From the NCBI RefSeq assembly GCF_025698545.1, contig NC_068573.1:17135874-17199873 (forward strand): a stretch of 64,000 nt of DNA. The letters are read 5' to 3'. Below, piece by piece: positions 1 through 11,335 of the stretch. A program made the position numbers and the translations under genes. Origin of the DNA: Gossypium raimondii. Lineage: Eukaryota > Streptophyta > Magnoliopsida > Malvales > Malvaceae. Numbering within the stretch: position 1 is the stretch's first letter; each line of letters opens with the position of its first letter. Below the pieces are notes generated by a model that was not told the origin of the DNA, made no database searches, and was given only the letters and a program-made list of their open reading frames with translations.

Positions 1-2330
1 AAATCTTGTCTTTACCCTCTTTATACCTCTGGTCAGCTTTCTCAAATTTCTGGTAAAGGATCGATGGCATTTTGAACTTTTGAACCAGATGGGGTCACTT
101 CCTTTGTCCCATTGTGGGCAGATCAGGCAAGGCCATCAGGGCAGGCTCAAGTCCATACAATTCAGAGCTGGAAGGAAGAACTATGTAAGCAGAAAATGCA
201 GCATATATGTTCTTTCATATGCTTCAATAAAAACAACAATCATACCCTGGAATGCCACTGTGATTAATTGTATTATTGCCTATAGATGTTGCATCAAATT
301 CAACCCAATGGCAATGACTCCAAATTTGAGATGGTTAAAGTGTACCCCAGATTTGAAACACCACAGGTCTGCTCTCATTCACTATAAAGTTGCCACTAAC
401 TCAAGCTAAGAATTTGGGTAATCTTTAACCCGAAGGTCTCATGAATATAACTTTTCTCTAACAAGGTTAAGTCCCAAGTAAAGTCTATTCAAATTTTGTG
501 AACAAAAAAAATAGTCGGAGAGAGCTTTCCTCGCTTTGAGGTCTTGCATTTCGATAATAAAGTCTTACAAAAACAAATCCTGACAGCTACAGTGTCAGTA
601 ATGATTCAAAACAAACAAAAGCTCCAGCACAAAGTTAAAGAATGAAGAGCAGTAGGGAGTAGAGCTTCCACCATAGATGTCACTCACAGACAACACTATT
701 ACATGTGAAAGAATTCTACTCAGATTTGCTATTCTAGAGGTTCGAATCCACTGGCAACTAAGAATCTTTGAATTTCAGGCATCTAGTCTAGGAATGGAAG
801 TTCTGTCATTTGGAATTGGCTTGTATCTACAGATGTTACTCGGACAGGTTTGTTACTTTGTGTTTTTTGCGGCAACTAAGATGGAGCTGAAGCTGAAGTA
901 TTATTTTAATTTTTAGTTGCAATCATCTGCATTTGCTGCTTTTTTTAATGTAATAAATGAATGAAAATATGCTCTTTTTATCTCTTGCCTGTTCAACAAA
1001 TACTTTGGCCTTGTTTTGGTATTATATGTTGCAAAGACACGTACCTCTCTATCCTTTTTAAAATATTTGTACTCAACACATAAATTAAATTTACTCATAC
1101 AAAATATATATCCATATTCAACTATCATACTTAGTATCATCCGATCTCCATTACTATGTAGTTTAGAATCTTCAGAGAATTGAAAATATATTCTGATTCT
1201 GGATCCTATGTGAAGTTTATTATTTCATTCAATAAATATTTTTAAAAAATTTAAGTCACCCTTTTTTTATTATATAATATTATGGTCACATGATATAATT
1301 TGAACTCGTACCAAAATAGATGTCTAATCAAAACTTTAATCCTTGCTCCATACAAGTAAGTAAATCAAGACAGAACATATTATCCTCTAGTCCTATAATC
1401 CATGATTCTATATAATTCATCATTTATATTATATATTATCGTATACTCATATTAAAAAGGTAAAAAAAATTCAAAAATGCATGTCCAGAACGAACCTGGA
1501 CAAACGCAAGTTTAGGTTCATCCCATCAAAATTCAAAAATCTCAAAACTGAATACCTTTTTAGATTTACTTTAAAATACACGTGTAGTTGTTAAAATACG
1601 TTTAGAATGAATTTCCAAATTTAGATAAATTTTGGCCCCAATTATTCAAGTTCATTTTGGACATGTATCTTTAGTAAAAAATTATATAAAATTTCAATAA
1701 ATTTTTAATTTTTATATAGTTATATTTATTTAATAATTTTTTAAAAAATCACTATATAAGTCATCCACTCTTTTTATTTTATTTAATAATGAGGTATAAT
1801 AATATTATTTATCGATGATACATAAAACTTGTGGACCACGGTGTATTAAATATTATTCCTAAGATTAATATGAAAAAGAAAAAGAAAGTATAAGAATCGA
1901 ATTGAAAATATTACCAATTAATCCAGGGTAAAGGTTATTGAAGAAAGAAAACTGAACGTAACTCATTTTTATCAAACATCGTGGAGAAGCCCTAAAAAAT
2001 TGGGCTATCTTAAACATGATGTGCCAGCATTTGACTACCTAAATCAAGCCCAGAACTTGGTGATGGCTGATCATGATAGTCAGGTGTCGACCCACATTGA
2101 AATGGCCGTTTCAGCCTACAATAAGATCTCCAGAATCCGGATCAAGTGAGCTCCAAAAGAAACCTTCTCTGTAATGTTGGTATCGTAATCTCCTCGACCA
2201 TCATTTTCCACATATTGCATTTTTAGACATCTTCCCATTTCAAGATAACCTTGTCCCCTCCCAATTCCATGTCTATGCTCGGAAAAATCTAAGCTCTCCT
2301 TAAACTCACTAAAATTATCTATCTCTTCAA
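1..2330. other. Upstream intergenic region, no recognised gene
   Basis: I see no recognisable domain in either strand. Short open frames at about 80-409 and 677-916 lack familiar motifs and convincing splice context. The DNA becomes strongly AT-rich from about 1200. The last 200 bases, CT-rich and just before the HCF106 start codon, are likely 5' UTR and proximal promoter. I could not identify a clear TATA box there. Confidence 0.5.
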
Positions 2331-5279
2331 ATGACCACAATTATGGCCGTCTCAACTTCCGCATTCTTATTCACACCTTCCGTTAGCTCCAAGTCCACTA
2401 CTTTCTCCTTCTCTCCTTTAGTTTCACATCGCAAATCCTTTCCTTTCCGTTTCACCACGTGGTTTCCTCAGTTGGGTCCATCTTTTTTTTCTCAATGGAG
2501 TGGTCTAAAGCATCTGGGCATTTCAATGTCACCAAAATCTCTTAAATTAGGTTTTTTTTTTTTTTTTTTGGTCTGGGTTTCCTCTTTTTAAGATGTCTTT
2601 TTACTCTATGCAGTTCATTTATTTTGATTATTGAATTTCAGAAAAAAAAGGAAGATGTAAAGGAAAGGTGGTTCATGCATCTTTGTTTGGCGTTGGAGCT
2701 CCTGAGGCTCTGGTTATTGGGGTAGTTGCTTTGTTGGTGTTTGGTCCCAAGGGTCTGGCTGAGGTATGTTCTGCCTTTATATACTAAGGGACAAGTCATT
2801 CTCATTTGCATGTTGTTTCAATTATAAGCACCAACCTGTCACTTGCTCCTTTTATGGTTTGTAACATTTGATGATTTTCCAGGCTGTTTGTGTCTATCAT
2901 ATGTTTGTAATGTATGTATTTGTACAGTTCAAGTTTCTAATTTCATGCGGGTATTGGATTTAGATAGGTCCTAAGCTTTGGAAACGTAGGCTTTGTGGCA
3001 ACTATTTTAAAATATTAATCTCTATTCAACGCTTCAAATATGAATTAATCAACAAGAAGCAAAAAAATGGTAGAATTTTCTAAGGAGTGCCTGGGAAGTT
3101 GGTATGATAAATTGTTGAAACTGAAAATTATTGCTGGTTTAGTGTTGGATTTTATAGACAATACTTAGCTTTGCTTGAAACTGAAATTGATATGGTTTCT
3201 TGTCTTATATTAGAATTCAAATGTTCGTTTAAATTAAAATCTTAGATGATAGAAAGAATCCTTTTTATTGAGAGCCATTCCCATGACTTAATTTTAGTAA
3301 AGAGAAGGAAAATTTTTCGCTTATTTTGAAGAAGTCTTATTTTTTATCAGTTTTTACTCATCTTTCTAGTTTCAAATTTAAAATTGTACTAACTATTCTT
3401 TAGTTTATATCTAACTATTGTACTACATCTGTAATAAATAAGCATTTTCCTCATATATAAGACTAGTAACCAAGCGAGGCATTAATGTAGTGTTGTTTGA
3501 CAAGATAATGATTTTTTTCCCTTGATGCAAAAACATTGTTGTCATTTAAGTCCAATTCATTCCATTGTATTACCCTATTTTAAACTCTTAAGTTCCCCTA
3601 TCCTTTCAGGGCTCATTCTAATGATGCCTTGATGTATTTAGTGATCCAGATCTTTAAGAATAAGTGTTGTGTCTTTTACCTCAGATCCCTCTTGACATTT
3701 TACTAAATGGTTGAATATGTCAAGAAGAATCTAACTTGTGAGGACTGGAGAGTTAAAAGACATTAATTTTGCTATATATCACATTTTATTAATTAGGCTT
3801 CAAGTTATTCAAATCGAAGGGATGAATATTTCCTTAGGTATTGTGATAAGGACTGATAATCAATTATTAAATATGCTGTATCCATGATGTCTGATGTACC
3901 ATAAAGGCATTAAAATAAAACATATAAGTGCTTGGATGCTTTGATTCTTTACGAAGTAGCTGCATTGTATCAAGAATTTATTTAGAAGTGCGTGGCAGAC
4001 ATTTTGATGCCTTCCATAAATGACTATTCTCACAGTTTAGCCAATGTGGTCGCTAAATGTTTAGGCTGCATTATATTGTTACTTTTGCTACTTATTTTAA
4101 ATAATTAAAAATTATAGAAAAGTCTTTTGCGTACAAAATATGTCACTGTCCTTTTATGTAAGATAATTATGTTTAAATTTTGTCACATTTGATCTGCATA
4201 TTCGTTTTTTAGTTGAATATAATTATGCTTTTTACCATTCATATATTATTCTGTAGAAATTTTTGAGGAAGCGAAAACCAAGTTTTAAATATGTTGATCA
4301 AATGATCAAACAGAACCTTTATAGTTAGGATCATATTCTGTATAAGTTAAATCCTCTCAGCCTCTCAAATGGCATATTAAAGTGCAGGTTGCTAGGAATC
4401 TGGGGAAAACATTGCGTGCGTTTCAACCCACCATTAGAGAACTTCAGGTAGGGTCTGAACCCTTTGGTTTTACTCATATCTTTACCATGTAATAACTCTG
4501 CCCTTCTGAACTCTTCGCCTTTATATCTTCTGTGAAGGAAGTTTCGAGGGAATTCAAGAGCACCCTTGAAAGGGAGATTGGTCTTGATGAAATGCCGAGT
4601 TCAACACAAAATACACTGAATAGGAACAGTCCCTATCTAAGTAACGCTCCCCTAACACCTTCACCAGTTACCAGTGCTGAGGAAACTGGTAGTGATGCTG
4701 ACCCGGGTAAGCTCTTTATATTCTTATATTTTGGGCTAATTAGTGGCATGAAATTGTCTTATAAGGTTTTTCCTTTGAATCTCACTTACGTTATTATGAT
4801 CTCTTACCCTGAAACATGCACTAAATGCTACTGCATAGCGTTTGATCCTTCTTTTTATGGCTTAGTGGTAGGAACTTTCCTTATTCCTTATCCCTTTTCC
4901 CATTCCCCTTGTGTATTCCAATGAAATTTAAGAAGCATGCAATTCTGTCGCTTTACTGCAGATGGTGCTCAATCCATAAAAGACGCATATACTAGTGAAG
5001 AATACTTAAAGATCACAGAAGAGCAGCTAAAAGCTTCATCCAAACAGCAGAACCAGACCGCCTCTCCCAGCGAGACCGAGTTAGGATCCCAAAATCAACA
5101 TGAAGGTTGGTTCTTCTTCTTCTTTTTCTTTGTATTTCTCTGTCTATTGCCTTTCTCTTTCTCACTTTGATGTTATTTGTGCAAAATCAATAACAGCTAC
5201 TCCCAAAGAAACTACCACTGCTGCTGCTGCTGCGATGCCTCCGTCTCAGAAACCAGAAAGCGAGACGGAAAATCCATGA
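2331..5279 (+). CDS. HCF106: HCF106/TatB, thylakoid Sec-independent (Tat) translocase subunit
   Basis: Chloroplast TatB, the thylakoid membrane subunit that with cpTatC forms the receptor for twin-arginine precursors. Six exons were placed by eye: 2331-2550, 2642-2763, 4388-4447, 4538-4706, 4962-5105 and 5197-5279. All introns are GT-AG and the phases agree. The 265-residue product is close to Arabidopsis HCF106 (about 260). Residues 1 to about 80 are Ser/Thr/Phe-rich, as in a plastid transit peptide. Next comes the diagnostic block: GVGAPEALVIGVVALL (residues 90-105, with the conserved Glu95), the hinge FGPKGLAE (107-114), then an amphipathic helix VARNLGKTLRAFQPTIRELQ. EVSREFKSTLEREIGLDE follows at the start of exon 4. 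The C-terminal tail is acidic and Pro/Ser/Ala-rich, including a five-Ala run, as usual for the family. Intron 2 is long (about 1.6 kb). The first ATG is used; an in-frame Met five residues later is an alternative. No defect seen. Confidence 0.95.
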
Positions 5280-6160
5280 ATGGAGATAGAATGTTTATCG
5301 TAGAGAAGCCTCTAATTAGGGTACTAGAAACTTCCTCAGAAAGGTATAAAGCAAGGAAAGAAACACCACGTTTTGCCCCTTTGTTATTCATCTAAATTTT
5401 GGTTCAAGTCACTGTATATTAGATCTTTGCAAATGTGCTACCTGTACGTAGTAACCAAGAGTAATTGTACAACATAATTTGATCTCAAGACGATGTTTTC
5501 ATTGGAGGACTGCCATGTTTTGGATTAGTGATTGTCAAATCCTCATTTTGTTCCTCTTCACTCTGGAGATGTTTGTCTGCATTTTAACTAAAACCTTTCT
5601 GATGAAACAGTAGGGACAAAATACTATCCCAAAATCTCAATTGACAAATATATGAACACTTTTTGGAATGCAATATTGAAGATTTCTTTCAATTTCCCAA
5701 AATAAAGTTGCAGGGAAATTAATTTTTTAAAAGCACACTTTTTAATATTAAACGGACCTTCACCATTAGGTGGTGAGGTAGAATTAAAAAGAACAAAATT
5801 TCATCGGTTAGCAGCTTGAATTTGGCATGAACTGATCATAAGCTTGTTTTTATATTTTGCTACTTAAATATTTTTGTTTCATTTTAAAAAAATTAGGAGA
5901 TGTATCACATGGTGTATCTTTATGCATGTCAATCGGTGACATGACATCCATAAAAAATCTAAATTAAAATAAAAAACATTATTAAAAATTATGTAAAATA
6001 TAAATAATTCAAAAACTAAAATGAAAACAACAAAAATTTAAAATATATAATAAAAGCTATAAATATATAAATTCTATAGTTTCTAAGAATTATATATATG
6101 CGAAAAATATATATATTTAAAAATATTTAAAATTTTAGAATATTACGAAAATGGTACATA
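5280..6160. other. HCF106 3' UTR and AT-rich intergenic DNA
   Basis: The first few hundred bases after the HCF106 stop are probably 3' UTR. An AATAAA occurs at 5701, but other signals are possible. Beyond about 5850 the DNA is AT-rich, with no coding frame I recognise. Confidence 0.4.
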
Positions 6161-6254
6161 AACATTTTTGTTGCTCAATTTGGTACCTATGTTTTTGGGA
6201 TCAATTTAGTACCTGACTTGACATATTTTCCTAATTTGGTACCTAAACTTCTTT

Positions 6255-6435
6255 TAGGTTCAATTTGAGTAGACTTAAATATACATTTGGCCCTTAAATT
6301 TGTCATTTTTCTCAAGTTGGTACTTATGATTTTATTTTATTACCTAAATTTTCATTAGGTTAAGGGTTTTGGTTCACTTTTTTTTTTTTTTTGGAATGGT
6401 GTTAAGTTTGGGATACATAGCACTTTCAAATGGGT
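6255..6435 (+). repeat. Left arm of a diverged inverted repeat
   Basis: A segment containing 'aatatacatttggccc', 'tttttctcaagttggtact' and 'gcactttcaaa' recurs in the same order as its reverse complement at about 9940-10105. This arm lies outside the LINE and HSP70 remnants. The preceding 'aatttggtacctaaac' motifs are of a kind common in plant dispersed repeats. The two arms may be terminal inverted repeats of a DNA element, but I did not find matching target-site duplications. Confidence 0.55.
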
Positions 6436-6579
6436 ACACAAGGAAATGTTGATGTCATTATGACATCATAGTTCAATTTTTTTTTAAAAATAGAACTATA
6501 TATAAAAACATGGTGAGTATTCGGTACACTAGCAGTATATTTTTATTCTACAAGAAGCCTTAAAAAATTGACACTAGAT

Positions 6580-7375
6580 CTATCAAAATAAATGTTGATG
6601 GTGCCCGCAATCTGTCTTCAGGCTTCGCAACTTCGATAGAAATGACAAGAGATGAACATGGTAGGTGGCTTTGGAGAATTGGGAGAAATATTGGAAAATG
6701 CAATGTTGAACAAGTTGAACTTTGGGCTATTTATGATAGCTTTTTTTCTATTATGAATAATGTGTATTTTTCCTAAGACTCAGAGTGATAAAGTAAATAA
6801 AAAAGTAAATAATAAATAAAGTAAACTATATATATAATAATCAAATTGCACCATCTCTGTAATAAGTAAATGCCTCTTTTTCTTTTGAAGTTGTCGGAAT
6901 TATTCATAATAAGATATTGGCTACAATTGAGAAGGTCTTATCAATAAAATTTCCATTTATTGCGATCTAGGCATAGGTAGCAATCCATTCTATAACTCTT
7001 TTCATTACCCCTTGTGAGAAAATAAAATGATCTCACAAACAAATTGCTTTCACCTTGCATGGGACTTTAACTGGAAGGAAATTATTCTTGAGACTAACCG
7101 GGCTCAGGTCATTAAAGGTATTCATGGGGATTTTAAAGGACAGGCAAATAGAGATTTGATATTATGTATCCAAGAATTATGCAGGTGTAATTGATAGGTG
7201 GTCATTAAGCATATTCTAAGAGAAGCGAACTTTACCCCTCATATCCTAGCTAGTCAAATGAAAGAGTTTCTGTTTGGGCCCCATGTGTTTGATATTGCTC
7301 CTACTAGAGTTGCTAATCAAATTCGATTAGATAATTCTTCTCTCCTATCTATTTCTAATGTTGTTTTTGGTTGAG
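6580..7375 (+). pseudogene. LINE-derived RNase H domain remnant, interrupted
   Basis: The frame at about 6582-6741 reads IKINVDGARN, then DEHGRWLWRIGRNIG, then QVELWAIYDS. That is the plant non-LTR retrotransposon RNase H pattern (catalytic Asp in the VDGA motif, Glu in the ELWAI motif). About 280 bases of AT-rich DNA break it. The same domain resumes at about 7040-7375 with WKEIILETNRAQVIKG and WVVIKHILREANFTPHILA, the usual RNase H C-terminal block in which the A(D)xLA end is altered. An in-frame stop precedes the WVVIKH block. No reverse transcriptase was seen beside it, so this is a 3'-end remnant. Confidence 0.75.
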
Positions 7376-7866
7376 TGTAATTGGCTCTATTTATTATTTT
7401 TCTACAAAAAATATTTTTTGACCTGTGTCTTTTATTTTAAATATTTTACTATACATTTATAAGATACTTGTCAATTTCCTAACATTGCTTGTGGAGTCTC
7501 TAATGGTTGTATGCCAAATATTTTAAATCATAAATATTTATAAATAAAAATAAAAATAGAGGTAGCATTTAGTACACTGACAATATATTTTCTTTTTTCA
7601 CAAACAAACTTAAAATATTGACATTTTTTTCTTAATATTTATTTTTAATATTTTAATATGTCTTAAAAGACACTTATCAACTTTGTGAAATTTAAAAACT
7701 CCACACGCGGTGTACCAATTAAAAAATATACACTTATATTATTTTAAACTCATTTGTAAAACTTTTTCACGACATTGGAAAAAATAATTACTCATTAAAA
7801 TATAGTAAATGTTGTTAAAAATTAAAAAATTAAATTAAATTAACTCTTTTTTTTTTAATTTTTATT

Positions 7867-8391
7867 TTAATTCAATGAAACATCAAAGGTGCCACTATCC
7901 AGGTCGAAAATCAATACGTTCTTCTCATCGGACCTCGTTGCCTTGTCCAAGCCATACACAATCACGGCGGCCGTTGGTTCATTGATAATCGTCAAAACAT
8001 TAAGCCTTGAAATGGATCCGGCATCTTTCGTAGCCTGCCTTTGCGAGTCGTTGAAATAAGCAGGCACGGTGATAACAACGTTTTTCATGGTTTGACCCAT
8101 ATAAGCCTCGGCAACCTTCTTCATCTTGACCAGCACCATGGAAGAAATTTCTCAGCAGCGAACTGCTTCTCTTCACCCTTGTAAGTAACGACGACCATCG
8201 GTGATAGCTTATCACCGGGGGCGGCAACGACCATGAAAGGCTAATGCTTCATATCGCTTTGCACTTGTGGGTTGGAGAATCGATGACCGATGAGGCGTTT
8301 AGCATCGAAAATAGTATTCTGGGGATTCTTAGCGATTTGGTTTTTGGCAGCATCACCAATGAGGCGCTCGGTGTCGGTTAAAGCAACGTAA
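7867..8391 (-). pseudogene. HSP70 ATPase-domain fragment, intronless and broken
   Basis: Read on the - strand, the fragment opens at [20 protein letters not shown]. It passes through [20 protein letters not shown] and [11 protein letters not shown], reaches [19 protein letters not shown] and [16 protein letters not shown], and ends at [13 protein letters not shown] plus a stop. This is roughly residues 40-205 of cytosolic HSP70, the N-terminal half of the nucleotide-binding domain. Lesions are visible: a TGG-to-TAG change in the KHWPF segment near 8238, and a one-base deletion near 8145 that shifts the frame just before SSMVLVKM. It runs through the FDAKRLIG region without an intron, where plant HSC70 genes usually have one. 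That suggests capture of processed sequence, although this is inference. The C-terminal substrate-binding domain is absent. Confidence 0.85.
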
Positions 8392-8800
8392 GATCGGCTG
8401 CTCAACTGTTACCATAGAAAATGAAGACTCAGAAGTCACTTTACCATGGAACCCCAAATCAATCTCTCCAAGTACTTTTCTCTTGCTTCTCTTCCTTTTC
8501 TCTGGCTTCTGTGTTGGCTTTTCAAATTCAACCTCTATAATTGGTTGCATTATATGCGGTTCAAGCCCAGCAGCGATTTCTCCACACTTGGGACATCCTT
8601 AATCTTGGAGCCTCCTTAATCTTGCGTTTCGATGGATCTTCTTCTTCCTCAACTGTGTCTTCATTAAGGGCAACGCTATGATTAATGTGGTGTTTAAGGA
8701 GTTGATAAAGTGAGCACATTGTTGAAAAACCATTGAGAGTCTAACCTCTCCATGACTTTCTTTGAACCACCATAAGAAGCCCAAAGGCATAAACCAAGAT
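8392..8800 (-). other. Coding-like sequence upstream of the HSP70 fragment, unrecognised
   Basis: On the - strand, frames with balanced composition precede the HSP70 fragment. One (about 8590-8700) reads NHSVALNEDTVEEEEDPSKR and then a basic stretch. Another (8353-8550) contains EVEFEKPTQKPEKRKRSKRK. They look like pieces of acidic/basic low-complexity protein or captured exons. I do not recognise a family, and no single continuous frame joins them to the HSP70 fragment. Confidence 0.3.
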
Positions 8801-8829
8801 TTTATAAACAGGAATCGAATAGAAAATTA

Positions 8830-9935
8830 GAGACGAGAAAGCTTTTTCTTTTTTTAACTACTGTTAACATTTGGCGTGAGACTTTTTTAAGAGAAATTAT
8901 AATTTTTAAAAAGAAAATTCATTAACTCATTCGATAAATGGAACCATATAATTTACGGAAAAAAATAACAAACACACGTCGTAAATGGGAAATGACAAAC
9001 TTCATCAACACAGCAAAGGTTTTAGCCTGAACATCAATAGAACATTCTGACACGTTGACAATTGACTTTGCCCCAACTCAAGTACGACATATCTGGAGTG
9101 GTTGCAAGCACTTAACATGATAAGAAAATTAGCCTCGAATGGTCCAAAGTGGCGAGCAAAAATCGACAAAAGAATCGAGCATTTACCAAACTACAGAGAA
9201 GGACAACAAAACCATTCTTAAAATCACTTGTAAAACTAAAATTACATACATAAACAAGACTAAAAACCGTGCTACAAGAGCAAACAAAAATTTCTAAAAC
9301 TGAAAACTTATTAAATAATGGAAAAACAAATAAAAAATATAAAATTTAAGACAAAACGAGTCTAAATCGACTTGTGAAATCATTTATTATTCTAAAATAT
9401 TCTCAAAATAGAAATAAATTAAGAAACTGACGAAAAGCCACTCACTTCCCAAAAAAACTACTAGTGGTCGATGGAGTTTTAACGGATGATAAGCATCATC
9501 ATCTATCAATCATAACTTGTGAAGGCAACAAATACACCCACAAAATAGATCTACAAATTGAAAAAGAGAGAAGACATGTGGATTGAATGAGAAGAAGAAA
9601 GAAAGAAAGAGCCGGTGGGAGGGGAAAAAAAACAGGCGATAGCTAGCCCGGAGTCTGGCACTGCCCCTGAACAAAACAAAAGATAATAAATAAAAAGTTT
9701 AGAGAAAAAACAGGAAAGTTTTTAGGGTTTTAAGGGAAATTAAAATTAAAAATTAAACAAAAGTTAATTTATTTTAATTTTTGTAAGTTTTAAAAACTTT
9801 TACTATATTTTTTATTTTTTATTTATAAAATTTTATTATTTTAAAATTATTATATATACTTTTAATTTTTATTTTATATTTTTAAATTTAATATATTTTA
9901 ATTTTTTTAAATTGAACGTATGTTAGTTTTGCCAC
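8830..9935. other. AT-rich DNA without a recognised gene
   Basis: A mixed-composition stretch runs at 8990-9200 and a purine-rich segment at 9540-9660, followed by nearly pure A/T to 9920. No domain was recognised in six frames. It lies between the HSP70 remnant and the right arm of the inverted repeat. Confidence 0.4.
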
Positions 9936-9939
9936 ATGT

Positions 9940-10115
9940 CATTGTTTGAAAGTGCCATGTGTTTCAACTTAATAGCGTTACAAAAAAAATTAAAACCCTA
10001 TGAAAAGAAAATTCAAGTACCAACTTGAGAAAAAAAAAACCTGAAGTATCAACTTGGGAAAAAGTAACAAATTCAGAGGCCAAATGTATATTCAAGCCAT
10101 TTGAGTATCCAAATT
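9940..10115 (-). repeat. Right arm of the diverged inverted repeat
   Basis: Its reverse complement matches 6255-6435 in order: the 'aatatacatttggcc' block, then 'ctcaagttggtact', then a 'gcactttcaaa' block. Together the arms enclose about 3.5 kb that holds the LINE RNase H and HSP70 remnants. Confidence 0.55.
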
Positions 10116-10606
10116 TCTTAAATGATATATAAATTACCCAAAACACTAATCGTGTTAAAAATTTGTGTTGTGCTGAAAAAATATTATCAATATTATAGAA
10201 ATTGTGTTCAAAATTTATGCATTGAGCTATACTTAATAAATTAACATTGAATAAAAATATTTTAAAACCCTAAATAAAAGAAATTCATTATTTTGGGGTA
10301 ATTTATATCACATGCTCTAAATTAACATTAAATTGATAAATCTTCAAAAGCTATGAAGACATCTCAATCCAGAAATGTTTGGTTTGCATCCAAAAACTTG
10401 ATTTTTCAAACTTTAAAATTGACACCTTCAATGAATGAAATCTAATAAATTTCACCCAATCCGTGTTTATATCAATCCCCCTTTTCTCGAAAATATGTCT
10501 CTAAATATTGTCCTTGGCTGAACAAGAAATAATATTTATTATAGGTGAAATTGTTTAATAGAGCTCATTTCAAATGATCAACAAATTCCTAAAAGAATGA
10601 AATAAG

Positions 10607-11125
10607 CACTACACCAGAACAGGTTTTTAGCGGCGTTTTTTTAGGCCTTTAGCGGCGCTTTTTAACGCCACTAAAGGCATTTGCGGCGCTTGAGGAAGCG
10701 CCACAAAAAATGCCGCTAATGATAACGTCGCTAACTTTTGCGGCGCTTACAGAAAAAAACGCCGCTAAAGGTCATGTTCTTTAGCAGCGCTTAGGAAAAA
10801 ACGTCGCTAATGATCAAGTTCTTTAGCGGCGCTTGGGAAAAACGCCGCTAAAGATCATGTTCTTTAGCATGATCTTTAGCGGCACTTAGGAAAAAAACGC
10901 CGCTAAAAGTAATGTTCTATAGCGGCGCTTAATAAAAAACGCTGCTAAAAGTAATGTTCTATAGCGGCGCTTGGTAGAAAACGCCGCTAAAAGTAATGTT
11001 CTTTAGCGGCGCTTCATCTACAAACGCCGCTAAAAGTAGTGTTCTTTCGCAGCGCTTATTTCACAAACGGCACTAAATGATATGACTTTTAGCAGCGCTT
11101 TTTTAAAAAACGCCACTAATTTTGG
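10607..11125. repeat. CACTA-1 left subterminal hairpin repeats
   Basis: About ten units of roughly 42 bp each read TTTAGCGGCGCTT, a short A-rich loop, then AAACGCCGCTAAA, separated by 'agtaatgttc' or 'gatcatgttc'. Each unit is itself an inverted repeat that could fold. In En/Spm elements, subterminal repeats are binding sites for the TnpA protein; that role here is inferred by analogy. Confidence 0.9.
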
Positions 11126-11335
11126 GATTTTTTAAAAATAAAATTTTCATTTTTTCACCTCCCGCAACAACAAATCAAAAGCAACCAGATCTAAACTAAC
11201 CAAAACAATAAATTTATATAATATTTCAAATTAAATGACTAAAATAATATTAATATCAATAAATAAAAGTGAATTCATACTTTTCTTTACAAAACGTTAA
11301 AAGTTAAAATGATAAAAATATTTATGCAATATACA

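Noticed and set aside
80..409. Possible small gene near the window start
   Set aside because: No motif, no splice or promoter context and unremarkable composition, so a chance frame cannot be excluded.
7867..8391. Functional HSP70 gene
   Set aside because: Only part of the ATPase domain remains, with a nonsense codon and a frameshift.
10607..11125. Regular ~42 bp repeats resembling a CRISPR array
   Set aside because: Units are self-complementary, spacers are not unique, and the array ends in a CACTA terminus in plant DNA. They are transposon subterminal repeats.
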